Shown: piece after piece, positions 25,697 through 34,175 of the stretch
How the letters are laid out: every line of letters starts with the position of its first letter
How positions within the stretch are numbered: the stretch's first letter is position 1
Assembly (NCBI RefSeq): GCF_000472545.1
Contig: NZ_AWZV01000005.1
Span: 218,745 to 282,744, forward strand
Direction: 5' to 3'
DNA: 64,000 bases
Source of the DNA: Burkholderia sp. WSM2232
GTDB lineage: Bacteria > Pseudomonadota > Gammaproteobacteria > Burkholderiales > Burkholderiaceae
The notes under the pieces: generated by a model
Seen by the model: the letters and a program-made list of their open reading frames with translations, nothing else
What the model was told of the DNA's origin: nothing
Database searches by the model: none
Program-made: the position numbers and the translations under genes

Positions 25697-25776
25697 CTGT
25701 ATGTGTTGAAGTCGGCGCGATCTGGCGACCTCATCAGTCTTCGTTATCCGCATGAATCAACCTTGTGAGAGGAACC

Positions 25777-26388
25777 ATGACCACCAATAACGTGAACTCC
25801 GCGTACTTCCAGAGCCCGACGTTCCAGTACCCGGGCGGGCAGTCGTATGGCGGCGCGAATCAGGCGCAGATCGACGCCGATATCCAGCAGTTGCTCAACG
25901 ACCTCGGCATCTCGGGCGGCCAGTATCCGGGCGGCACTCAGAATACTGGCGGGGGGCAGTTCCCCGGCTCGACGGGCCAGTATCCCGGCGTGCCCTCGAA
26001 CGGCAATCCACCGCTGCGTTCGATCAAACTGTCGACGCGCTCGGGCGGCGAGGTGAGCCTGCTCGAAGATCCGTCGGGCAATCTGTACGACAAGACCGGC
26101 AAATCGGTCGGCACCATCGGCGCGGATGGCAGCGTGAGCTTCACGGCCGACGGCAAGAAAGAAGTCAACGAACTGATGACCAACGGCCGCTCGCCTTTTG
26201 ATCTGATCATGAGCGGCAGCTTTGTGACAGGCGAGAAACAGAGCGACGGCACGTACAAGTTCGCGGCCGACCAGGTCAACATCGGCGCCGGCGACCTGAA
26301 CCTGAACGGCACGCCGAACAACCGCGTGCAACCGCTGACGGTCGAGCAGCCCGCCCAGTCGCCGGCCAACTATGGTCTTGCTGTCTGA
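25777..26388 (+). CDS. Harpin-like Gly-rich protein, likely T3SS-secreted
   Basis: 203 residues, rich in Gly, Gln, Pro and Ser, with no Cys and no Trp. These are classical harpin properties. The N-terminus (SAYFQSPTFQYPGGQSYGGA) resembles that of the NlpC-like protein at 28003-28818 (YSAFSTLSYPAGGYMGAA). An amphipathic helix QAQIDADIQQLLNDLGI follows, then YPGG/FPG repeats and a beta-rich C-terminal half (SGGEVSLLEDPSGNLYDKTGK). No enzyme motif. GAGAGGAACC precedes the ATG, and a perfect hrpII box lies 116 bp upstream. The function (harpin, translocon helper or effector) is not established. Confidence 0.7.
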   Translation: MTTNNVNSAYFQSPTFQYPGGQSYGGANQAQIDADIQQLLNDLGISGGQYPGGTQNTGGGQFPGSTGQYPGVPSNGNPPLRSIKLSTRSGGEVSLLEDPSGNLYDKTGKSVGTIGADGSVSFTADGKKEVNELMTNGRSPFDLIMSGSFVTGEKQSDGTYKFAADQVNIGAGDLNLNGTPNNRVQPLTVEQPAQSPANYGLAV

Positions 26389-27649
26389 GCCGCGATCTGC
26401 CGGTGCGCGCATGCTGTGGTGCGCCGAAGAATCGGCCACGACCTGCGGTATGACCTGCGAGAGCGCGGACCCCGGCTCGTGCAGCGTGCTGCCGTCCATT
26501 ATCGGCACGGGTTCGGTCGATCCGTACCCGCTCTACAGATGGTTGCGCGCGCATCGGCCACTGTGTCGCGACGCGAGCGGGGTCTGGCTCGCGTCGTCGC
26601 ACGCGCTGGTGACGCGCATTCTCGACGACGCGCGTTTTTCGGCACGGCCGCCGCCCGGCACGCAACCGCTCGACGACCCGCTCGGTTACACGAACATGGT
26701 TGTGTTCGAGACCGGCGAAGCGCATGAGCGGCTACGGCGTTTCCTCGCGCCGCTGTTTTCGCGCAAGGCGCTGCTATCGCTGCAAGAATTTATCGACGGC
26801 GAAGTCGAGCGTCTGCTCGATCAATGCGATGCTCAGCCGCGCTTCGATCTCATCGCGCATGTCGCGAGTGTGTTGCCGGTGCGCACGATCTGCCGCCTGC
26901 TCGGCTTTCCCGATGCACACGGCGCGAGCTATCTGCAAGCGTCGGCGGGCGCGTGGCAACTCATCAGCGGCGCGCCGATGTCCGCCGAAGAACGCGCGCT
27001 CGCGGCCGCGCAGACCGAGACGTTCATCGGCAAGGTCGAAGCGTTCCTGCGCGAAGTCGACCCGGACGCCGCACCCGATCACGCGGCCTCGCGCTTCCTG
27101 CGGCTCGAACAGGAAGGCGGAATCGGCCGGCGCGAAATGCTCGTCAATGTTCTGTTCCTGTTCATTGCCGGATACGGCACGACCTTGCTGTCGATCGGCA
27201 ATAGCATCGCTGCGCTCTTGCGCGCGCCGAACGCCTGGCAGGCGCTCACGGACGACGCCTCGCTCGTTCCGCAAGCGGTGCGCGAGTTGTACCGGTACGA
27301 TCCCGCAGTGCAGTCCGTGTTTCGCTATGCGTGGGACGACGTCGATATCGGCGGCTGCCGGATTCGTCGCGGCGAGCGCGTGATGCCGCTCATTGGTGCC
27401 GCGAATCGCGACCCTGCGGTATTTGCCGCGCCCGATGAAATTCGCTTCGAGCGCGAAGCAGCCCGTTCGCTGACGTTCGGCGCGGGCCCGCACAGTTGCA
27501 TGGGCGTCGCGCTCGCGCGCATGCAACTGGAGTCGCTGCTACGTGCGCTCGTGCGGCGCATGCCTGGGCTGAGACTCGCGCCTGGCTGGCAGCCGCGGCA
27601 GCAGCACGGCTCGTTTCATGGATACGACCGGTTGATGGTGGAGCGTTAG
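26372..27649 (+). CDS. Cytochrome P450
   Basis: 425-residue soluble bacterial P450. The heme-thiolate motif FGAGPHSCMG lies at ~369-378 with Cys near 376, the I-helix oxygen-binding AGYGTT near 266, and the K-helix Glu-x-x-Arg in ELYR near 305. The substrate is unknown; electron-transfer partners are not in the window. The ATG at 26372 overlaps the harpin-like gene by 17 bp, so it is probably expressed from the same hrpII promoter; an ATG at 26411 is an alternative start. The N-terminal ~30 residues are Cys-rich (MLWCAEESATTCGMTCES), unusual for the family. Finding a P450 inside a T3SS regulon operon is notable. Confidence 0.9.
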   Translation: MVLLSEPRSAGARMLWCAEESATTCGMTCESADPGSCSVLPSIIGTGSVDPYPLYRWLRAHRPLCRDASGVWLASSHALVTRILDDARFSARPPPGTQPLDDPLGYTNMVVFETGEAHERLRRFLAPLFSRKALLSLQEFIDGEVERLLDQCDAQPRFDLIAHVASVLPVRTICRLLGFPDAHGASYLQASAGAWQLISGAPMSAEERALAAAQTETFIGKVEAFLREVDPDAAPDHAASRFLRLEQEGGIGRREMLVNVLFLFIAGYGTTLLSIGNSIAALLRAPNAWQALTDDASLVPQAVRELYRYDPAVQSVFRYAWDDVDIGGCRIRRGERVMPLIGAANRDPAVFAAPDEIRFEREAARSLTFGAGPHSCMGVALARMQLESLLRALVRRMPGLRLAPGWQPRQQHGSFHGYDRLMVER

Positions 27650-27661
27650 TGGCGTTGGGTG

Positions 27662-27865
27662 GTAGCGTTGGAGTGCTGTTGTTGGGGTGCTGTTGTTGTG
27701 GTGCTGTTGTTGTGGTGCTGTTGTTGTGGTGCTGGTGTTGTTGTGGTGTTGTTGTGGTGGTGTTGTTGTGGTGGTGTTGTGGTGGTGTTGTGGTGGTGTT
27801 GTGGTGGTGTTGTGGTGGTGTTGTGGTGGTGTTGTGGTGGTGTTGTGGTGGTGTTGTTGAGGTGG
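27662..27865. repeat. G/T-rich simple repeat (TGTTGTGGTGG units)
   Basis: About 200 bp in which the plus strand is almost only G and T. It is built of GTTGTGGTGCT and then TGTTGTGGTGG units, the latter repeated regularly from about 27735. Strand asymmetry is extreme. Clusters of GG could allow two-tier quadruplexes on the plus strand. It lies in the 3' region of the P450 gene; open frames across it (Gly/Val/Cys or His/Asn/Thr runs) are not credible proteins. Confidence 0.9.
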
Positions 27866-27910
27866 CGCCGTAGCTGTGCCGCCGTAGTTGTGCCGCCCTC
27901 GCTTGGCCAC

Positions 27911-27958
27911 CGCCGTTATGTCTCGCGCACACGCCCGGCGGAGCGAGACATAACGGCG
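27911..27958. terminator. 16-bp perfect inverted repeat between convergent genes
   Basis: CGCCGTTATGTCTCGC (27911-27926) and GCGAGACATAACGGCG (27943-27958) are exact complements around a 16-nt loop. It lies between the P450 (plus) and the NlpC-like gene (minus). A bidirectional stop or mRNA-protecting hairpin is likely, though no T-run follows. Confidence 0.55.
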
Positions 27959-28002
27959 CATTGAACCGGATGTGCGCGACGCCCACTCATCGCGCATCGC
28001 CC

Positions 28003-28818
28003 TCATTCCGATAGGAACGTCACATCGCCGCGGTTGCCGGTGTACGTGTCGTACGACACGACCTGCGGGCCGCTGCCGCCTTGTGTGTTGTTCGAACCGA
28101 TCAGCGTGATGCGGCCGTTCTCGTTGCTCGCGACGATCTCGACATGCTCGTCGGCGCCGACAATGCAGATATCGCCCGGCTTGGCCTCGCTGCGGCTCAC
28201 GGTGCGCCAGCCGTCGCCCTTCAATTCGCTGTGCAGTGTCGAGACGAGATTCGTGTGCTGCAACTCGGAGATCTTCCCCGACTTGACGAGGCACGCGGAC
28301 GCGAAGTTCGCGCAGCACACCGTCGTATCGACGCCCTTGTCCATCGGCACGCCCTGGTCTGCCATGATGCTCGCCGCTGACTTGTGCAACTGCGTCTGCG
28401 CGACGCCCGCCGCATTGCCCGAACCCGCGGGCCTCACATTGGGATCGCCTCGCTCCACAGCCCCGCCCGAGCTAACCGGGCCCGTACCGGACGAGCGGCG
28501 GTAGCTCGCCTGTGTGACTCCACCGCCGCTGCTGGGAAGCGACGGCATGGAAGGCATCGGCATGCCCGACGATTCCTGCGACGGACTGGTGATGCTTAGC
28601 AGGAATTGCAGGAAGAGTTGCTCGAGTGCATTGTCGCCGAGGCCGCCGGACGAGTTCCAGCCGGCGCTGTTGCCGCTGCCGAAGGCGGTTCCTGCGCCGG
28701 CGTTTGCCCACGCGTTCGGCTGCGCAGTGATTGAGCGCGTGAACTGCGACGACGGATCGGCTGCGCCCATGTATCCACCAGCCGGGTATGACAGCGTGGA
28801 AAATGCGCTATACGTCAT
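28003..28818 (-). CDS. NlpC/P60-like hydrolase with harpin-like N-terminus (likely T3SS substrate)
   Basis: 271 residues. The N-terminal ~110 are Gly/Ser/Pro-rich with an amphipathic helix (NALEQLFLQFLLSI, ~64-76), SSGMPMPSMPSLP (~83-95) and ASYR. The C-terminal ~125 resemble an NlpC/P60 or CHAP-type papain fold with Cys168/169 in TTVCCANFASACL, PGDICIVG near 215 and His225 in DEHVEIV. The two adjacent Cys make the nucleophile uncertain. No Sec signal. AAGGAG stands before the ATG at 28818. It shares its linker with the lysozyme protein and its first residues with the harpin-like protein. No hrpII box was found upstream. A role in cutting peptidoglycan for, or through, the T3SS is inferred. 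Confidence 0.7.
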   Translation of the reverse strand: MTYSAFSTLSYPAGGYMGAADPSSQFTRSITAQPNAWANAGAGTAFGSGNSAGWNSSGGLGDNALEQLFLQFLLSITSPSQESSGMPMPSMPSLPSSGGGVTQASYRRSSGTGPVSSGGAVERGDPNVRPAGSGNAAGVAQTQLHKSAASIMADQGVPMDKGVDTTVCCANFASACLVKSGKISELQHTNLVSTLHSELKGDGWRTVSRSEAKPGDICIVGADEHVEIVASNENGRITLIGSNNTQGGSGPQVVSYDTYTGNRGDVTFLSE

Positions 28819-29044
28819 GACGACTCCTTGTTGAGCGAGGCAACGCCGCCCGCGCGCGATATGACGACCATCGCCATCGACACGATCAAGGCCGCTGCGC
28901 GGCGCGCGTCGATGGGTGCACTCGTGGGCGTGCAGGTGGTTGGCACGTGGGCGCACCCATTTCGGGGCACGCCTGACTGTATGCGCGGCGGCGCACAACG
29001 GTTGCGTGTAGTGCGCAGCAATATGCAGCGAAGCGAAGCGGACG
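28819..29044. other. Upstream region of the NlpC-like gene
   Basis: No gene seen. Two CGAAG units at 29029-29039 are five bases apart, so they do not form an hrpII box. No convincing -35/-10 pair is visible. Confidence 0.25.
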
Positions 29045-29280
29045 ATGGCAGATGCCGGGTGCCGGGTGCAAGATGCGAAGTGCAAGATGCAAAATGCAAA
29101 ATGCGAGGTGCGAGGTGCGAGGTGCGAGGTGCGAGGCGCGAGGCGCGAGGTGCGAGGTGCGAGGTGCGAGGTGCGAGGTGCGAGGCGCGAGGTGCGAGGT
29201 GCAAGTGCCAAACGCCAAACGCCAAACGCCAGATGCCAGATGCCAGATGCCAGATGCCAGATGCCAGATGCCGATGCAAC
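29045..29280. repeat. Degenerate heptanucleotide repeat array
   Basis: About 33 seven-base units that drift in sequence along the array: GCCGGGT and GCAAGAT types, then GCAAAAT, then many GCGAGGT/GCGAGGC, then GCCAAAC x3, then GCCAGAT x5-6. The constant part is GC at every seventh base. It fills the space between the NlpC-like gene (minus) and the DUF3455 gene (plus), where promoters would be expected. Long open frames across it are repeat artefacts. Confidence 0.9.
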
Positions 29281-29589
29281 TGCACCAACGCAGACGGCAT
29301 CATGTGCAAAGCGCTTCGGCCTCATTAGTCCATGTCCGCCCAGCCGTCTGCACAGTCCTCCGCGCCACAACTCGCGACGCTCCCCGCACGCCCTCGCAAC
29401 AAGCCGATTCTGCGCAAATCCGTCCGGCACTTCGCAGCGCATAGGCGCGCTTGTCGCGCTTCGGGTCTACTGGCGCCATTGCGTTATGTCGAGACCGCCG
29501 TGCCGAAACATGCCCTTGCCGATGTGTGCCCCGTGGCCGCCCCGATTGTGCGCCCTGCTCCTGCTGCCGCTGGCGTTGCCAGTGTCGCG

Positions 29590-30216
29590 ATGCGCGCGGC
29601 CCTTGCGCTTGCGCTCACGAGCCTCATGGCAGCCTGCGCCGACCCCACGCCAGGCGGCGCGCAACTGAAGATCACGCAACAGCAGAAGCTCGTACCACCC
29701 GCCAACGAAACGTTGCCGCTGTCGCTGCGCGCCGATTCGCAGGAAGTCCTGCAAGACGTGCTGAGCGCGGTCGGCGACGAGGTATGGAACTGCCGCCGAA
29801 GCGGCGCCACGCTGCAATGGACTTCGGCAGGCGCCGAAGCTACGCTCGTTGACCAGGCACGCAAAAGCGTCGGCACCGTCATGCCCAATCGCATGTTCAA
29901 TGCGTACGACGGCAGCTATGTGATCGGACGCGTCACGGCCGACGAAACCGTCACGCCCGGCGCGCTACCGTGGCAACGCGTGGCCGCGCGCTTCAATGCC
30001 GGCCAGCGCACGGGCGACGGCCGCTTCGCGCGGACCACGTCGGTGCAGCGCGTGCTCACCTCGGGCGGCCTTCCGCCCAACCCGGTCTGCACTCAGGAAG
30101 GCGTGTCGCTCTTCGTGCCGTATTCCGCGACCTATCTGTTCTATCGCGCGAGCGACCCGGACGCGGTCGTGCCCGCGCCCGAGCCGCCGCTGGATGCCGC
30201 CTCGGCCACGCAATAG
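29590..30216 (+). CDS. DUF3455-domain lipoprotein
   Basis: 208 residues from the ATG at 29590. A lipoprotein signal MRAALALALTSLMAAC (lipobox Met-Ala-Ala-Cys) is followed by the DUF3455 pattern: EVWNCRR, W..AGAEATLVD, YDGSYVIGRV, WQRVAARF, TSVQRVLTSGGLPP and VPYSATYLFYRA. The family is a beta-rich, extracytoplasmic domain of unknown function. The frame is open upstream as far as 29332, so the start is uncertain and no good ribosome site is seen at any candidate. It lies 97 bp before the AWR-like gene. Confidence 0.75.
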   Translation: MRAALALALTSLMAACADPTPGGAQLKITQQQKLVPPANETLPLSLRADSQEVLQDVLSAVGDEVWNCRRSGATLQWTSAGAEATLVDQARKSVGTVMPNRMFNAYDGSYVIGRVTADETVTPGALPWQRVAARFNAGQRTGDGRFARTTSVQRVLTSGGLPPNPVCTQEGVSLFVPYSATYLFYRASDPDAVVPAPEPPLDAASATQ

Positions 30217-30313
30217 AGTCGCTGCCGTGCGCGCGATCTGACAACGTAGGCGCTGTTCGCGCGCGACAGGCTGCCGGCCGTGCGCGTCGTCGCTGCACGC
30301 TTCGGAGGACCCG

Positions 30314-33300
30314 ATGAACTTTCGTCTGACCGCGCTCGTGTCGCTCCTGCCGGGACGCGACAGCGCCGCTCCATCCGCCGCTCATCCACAGCAACCAGAC
30401 GACTCACCTCAACCGCGGCCGGACCCAACCGCCGATTCGCAGACGCCGCTCAGCGGCCTTGCGCGTCTGTCGGATCGCGTGCGGCACAACCCCGTCACGC
30501 GGATGTTCCGCGCGTCGAACACCACGGTCACCGTACTCGAATCGACGCTGAGTGCGGCCGGCAGCGTCGCCAACCCGGCCGGCGATGCGCGCTTTCCCCG
30601 CCCGCCGCAACGCAGGCCGCCGCCGCAGCCATCAGCGCAACCCGGGGCGCACCCGGGGTCGGTAGAGAACGAAGACGCGATCGACGTGCCAGAGATAGCG
30701 ATAGGCACCCAGGGTGCGAAGCTCGCCGACGCCTCGATCGCACGCACGGCCGCCTTCCTCGCCGCAGGCGATGCAACGCGCGGGGCGCTGCCCGTGCCCA
30801 GGTTCATGAATCCCCGCGCAATTCGCGACACGCTGCGCCGCCTGCGCAACCGCGAGGCAAACGCTGCCGCCCGCGAATGGGCTGACACGCTCGACGAGCA
30901 CTTCATGCAGCCGGTGATCGCCGTGAACCGGCTGTTTCCGGTGCCTGCAAACGCGAGCCGCGAAGTTGCAGATGCGCGCCAGGCTGCCATCGACAGCCTG
31001 CTCGACGGTCTCACGCTGCGCAGGCCGCGGCCCGTCCACGCCGATCCGTCGTTGCCCGCGGCCGTCGAGCGTCTGCCGCAGGAGTGCGTGGTGCCCGTGG
31101 CCGAGGCGCTCGCCGAGGCAAGCGGTGGCGACCCGGCATTGGCCGCGCGGATTCTGCACCGCTTGCAGCAGCCGCTCGACGTCAGCGGTGCGAGCGGTGT
31201 GAGCGGCACTACCGACACTGCGCACACAAGTGACACTAGCGGCAGCAGCAACACCGGCAACATCAGCAACATCAGCAACACCAGCAACACCAGCAGCATT
31301 AGTCGCACAACCAGCATGCGCGCCGCGCCAGCGCAACACCCGTCGCAGGCGGCGCCCGCCGACCTCGAACAGCGCGCGTGGCGCTGCGCGCAAAACCTCG
31401 CGCACGCACGTTGCGCCGCGCTCGAGGGCTTGCTGTGCCTCCAGTACGGCGACAACGCGCCACACGCGGAGCGCGGCAACGGCATGGCCGCACGGCTCGT
31501 GGTCTATCTGCAGGCCGCTCACAAGCTGCGTTCGATGGACGCCGATCTCGGCGCCACACCCGCCGAGTTGAACGACGACTCCCCCTACCGCATGTTCGTC
31601 GACGATCCATATGGCCGGCACGCGATGCTCGCGCTCGACGCGGCCCGCCGTCTGCCGCCCGACGCCGCGAGCGTGCACGACACGGGCGACTGCGAGATCG
31701 AAGCAATCACCGCTTACCGCTTGTGGCAGATGGGCTTCGACGAAGGCGGCCCAGGTTCGGATCTCGAGCGCGCGGCGCAATTGCTGTTCGACGGCGGGAC
31801 CACGTGGGTCGCGCGCGGCGCCGACCGGCAAGCGCGCAAGGACCGTGCTCTGGGACCGATCGACGGCGCCCCGCCGGCCCAGCGCTTCGCGCAAGCGCGG
31901 GCGCGTGTGGGACTGGCGGTGCACGACGTGCCGCGCGCGTTCGGCAGGAACCGCTCGCCGATCGACACCTCCAGTCTGCTTGGCGCCGACACGCCGTTCT
32001 TCGACACCACGCGCGGGCAATACGACAGCGCGTTGATCGCCGCGCGCGACGCGCTGCTCGACTACAGCAACGAGCAATTGCCGGCCGCTGCGACGCCGGG
32101 CCGTATGCTGACGCACGCGCTGAATGCGCAGCGCCTGCAGGCCTGGACCGATGCGCGCCCTGATGTCCCGGCGAACGCCAAACCGCGCGAGCTGCAAAAG
32201 CGCCGGCCCGAATCGTTCGGCATCGGGCGGCGCGAGGCCCGCCGCATGTGGAACGACGCGCGTGCCCGCGTCGCCGGTTTGCGCGCCGAAGGCGATCAGC
32301 GCACGCAACGCAACGTCGAGCGCGCGTTGCGGATGTTCGACGATCCGCAGCGCCGCCGCCGCTTCGTGGACGACGTGACGAGCGGCGGCTTCACGCTGGC
32401 CGCGCTGGAACGCTGCATCAACGCGAGCGGGATGGCCGCCGACCACCCCGCCCGCGCGCAACCAGCGCAGCGCAATCTGCAGGCAGCGCACGAACTGCTG
32501 GGGAACCCCGGCATTCCACCGCTGCAACGCATTACGACGCACAACCTGCGCGAACAGCATCTCGCGCTGATGGCGCAGAACATTCCGGGCACGGGTTTTA
32601 CGTCGTATGACGGCAATGCGCTCGGTATCGACGCGAGCGCGTGGGGCAACCTGCCTGCACGGCTGCTGGTGTCGGCGGGACCGATCGTCACAGTGCTGGG
32701 CGGGCGCGATTCGATGTATTCGATCGGCACCGCGTACGAAGGCGGACAGATGATGTTCGGCACCCGTAGCCGCGTGAACGGCGCAGTGGGTGCGCAGGGC
32801 TTCGTCGGCGCGACGCTGGACGTGGCCGGCGTCGCGGGCATGGCGGGCGCGTGGGCCGCCTCGGGCGTGGGCGGTTATCTCGCGCGCGAGGAGTCGGTCG
32901 TGCTGCGCGCGCGGCGGCTCGCGCCCACGCCGGCAACCGCCGAACTCGAAGCCGAGCACTGGCACAAGGACAGCCAGCAGATGGTCAACGCGTACTGGGA
33001 CGCGGCCGAGCAGGCGCAAACACCCGACGAGTTCATGCAGGTTCTCGCCGCGGGCATTGCGGATAACGAACGGATTTCGCTGTCGTCGCAAAACAATAAC
33101 GCGACCTCGGTGACGGCCACGCCGCTAACTCTGGGCGGCGTCGCGCGAGCGAACGTGCCGGGCGCGAACTCGCCCGAGCGTGTCGGCATGTATGCGGGCG
33201 TGAGCTCGGGCGTGACGCTCTACTCCGCCGCCGATCTCAAGGAGAGCGGCGCGCTCGCCAGCACGATCGGCGCCACCGCCGTGCAGGGGACGCTGAGCGC

Positions 33301-34096
33301 GAGCGCGGGCACGCAGTTCGCGCCGCGCGCGTTCACGCTCGCCGACGGCGCGGGCGAAGTCGGATCGGTGAGCCCGGGCGCGAAAACGCTCGCGGGCGCG
33401 GCGCTCGAAGCTACGCCGTTCGGGCGCTCTTCATTCATGTTTGCGATGCGCGATAACCGCGGGTTCGTCGCCGAATACACGATGCAGGACCGCATGTTCC
33501 GCAATGCCGACGACTGGGCCCGCTCGGTTCGCGCGAACCCGGCGTGGGTGCAGGGCATCGGCGCGCAACGGCTGCAACAGGTGATCGAGCAGACGCAGCT
33601 CGAATCGTCGGGCGAGTTTTCGTTCGGGGAACGCTGGGTTATCGCGGATGAATGCGTGCCGCGCCTGAATCAGTATCTGACGCTCTCGAATCAGCTGAGA
33701 GCGCGCCTCGACGATGCGTCGGTGCCCGCGCCGAGTCGCGCCGAGCGCGCGCTGACCGAGGCCAGGCTGCGGGTTCTCGAGCGGAAAATGCAGAGCACGT
33801 TCGAGGATCCGTCCGCCTGGCGACCGCTCGGTCTCTTCGGTCTACGCGAGGTTTCGCGCAGCAGCTCGCAAGGCTGGAAGTATGGCGTGCGCGCTTCCCA
33901 CGAACAAAGCCGGATCGGCAGAAGCCTGACGTTCTGGACGCCGGTGTCGGAGCCGGAGCTTGAATCGACTGCGGCGGAAGGCGTGAGCGCGGCTACGGGC
34001 AGTTTGGCTCCGGAGATGAATCAGGCTCAGAAGCTGGCAGACGCAGGCGCTGCGGGCAGCGCGGCTGCATCAGCGGGGCCTGGCGGCGGTGTTTGA
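30314..34096 (+). CDS. AWR/RipA-like type III effector candidate, copy 1
   Basis: 1260 residues, in the size range of Ralstonia AWR (RipA) effectors. The N-terminal ~120 residues are Pro/Ser/Gln-rich and disordered. The Ala-Trp-Arg triad stands at ~355-357 in EQRAWRCAQNLA and aligns with EREAWRAARVLA in the gene at 58843-62877. A second shared block (GGQMMFGTRSRVNGAVGA here) lies near residue 810, followed by a beta-rich C-terminal half. A Ser/Thr/Asn-rich low-complexity patch occupies ~298-335. No signal peptide. No exact hrpII box is found directly upstream; it may be read with the DUF3455 gene. AWR membership is my inference from motif, size and T3SS context. Confidence 0.55.
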   Translation: MNFRLTALVSLLPGRDSAAPSAAHPQQPDDSPQPRPDPTADSQTPLSGLARLSDRVRHNPVTRMFRASNTTVTVLESTLSAAGSVANPAGDARFPRPPQRRPPPQPSAQPGAHPGSVENEDAIDVPEIAIGTQGAKLADASIARTAAFLAAGDATRGALPVPRFMNPRAIRDTLRRLRNREANAAAREWADTLDEHFMQPVIAVNRLFPVPANASREVADARQAAIDSLLDGLTLRRPRPVHADPSLPAAVERLPQECVVPVAEALAEASGGDPALAARILHRLQQPLDVSGASGVSGTTDTAHTSDTSGSSNTGNISNISNTSNTSSISRTTSMRAAPAQHPSQAAPADLEQRAWRCAQNLAHARCAALEGLLCLQYGDNAPHAERGNGMAARLVVYLQAAHKLRSMDADLGATPAELNDDSPYRMFVDDPYGRHAMLALDAARRLPPDAASVHDTGDCEIEAITAYRLWQMGFDEGGPGSDLERAAQLLFDGGTTWVARGADRQARKDRALGPIDGAPPAQRFAQARARVGLAVHDVPRAFGRNRSPIDTSSLLGADTPFFDTTRGQYDSALIAARDALLDYSNEQLPAAATPGRMLTHALNAQRLQAWTDARPDVPANAKPRELQKRRPESFGIGRREARRMWNDARARVAGLRAEGDQRTQRNVERALRMFDDPQRRRRFVDDVTSGGFTLAALERCINASGMAADHPARAQPAQRNLQAAHELLGNPGIPPLQRITTHNLREQHLALMAQNIPGTGFTSYDGNALGIDASAWGNLPARLLVSAGPIVTVLGGRDSMYSIGTAYEGGQMMFGTRSRVNGAVGAQGFVGATLDVAGVAGMAGAWAASGVGGYLAREESVVLRARRLAPTPATAELEAEHWHKDSQQMVNAYWDAAEQAQTPDEFMQVLAAGIADNERISLSSQNNNATSVTATPLTLGGVARANVPGANSPERVGMYAGVSSGVTLYSAADLKESGALASTIGATAVQGTLSASAGTQFAPRAFTLADGAGEVGSVSPGAKTLAGAALEATPFGRSSFMFAMRDNRGFVAEYTMQDRMFRNADDWARSVRANPAWVQGIGAQRLQQVIEQTQLESSGEFSFGERWVIADECVPRLNQYLTLSNQLRARLDDASVPAPSRAERALTEARLRVLERKMQSTFEDPSAWRPLGLFGLREVSRSSSQGWKYGVRASHEQSRIGRSLTFWTPVSEPELESTAAEGVSAATGSLAPEMNQAQKLADAGAAGSAAASAGPGGGV

Positions 34097-34175
34097 ATGC
34101 GCGCGACGGTTGGTTCCCTGAGCCGCGAGCGGCTTGGGCATCCACCGTGCCGCTGCCGCGCTCGGGTTCCCCCAA

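Noticed and set aside
23477..25753. 758-codon minus-strand frame opposite the winged-helix regulator
   Set aside because: Arg/Ala-rich shadow; the plus strand and the HrpB1-like gene explain the region.
27390..28318. Frames coding His-Asn-Thr-Thr-Thr-Pro or Gly-Val-Cys-Leu runs over the G/T repeat
   Set aside because: Pure translation of a simple repeat; no start or domain.
29045..29280. CRISPR array
   Set aside because: Units are seven bases without spacers; this is a simple tandem repeat.
28819..29442. Upstream extension of the NlpC-like protein and other frames across the heptamer array
   Set aside because: Repetitive Leu-Ala-Pro-Arg translation; AAGGAG before the ATG at 28818 fixes the start.
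30632..33091. 819-codon frame antisense to the first AWR-like gene
   Set aside because: Arg/His/Val-rich mirror with no domain.
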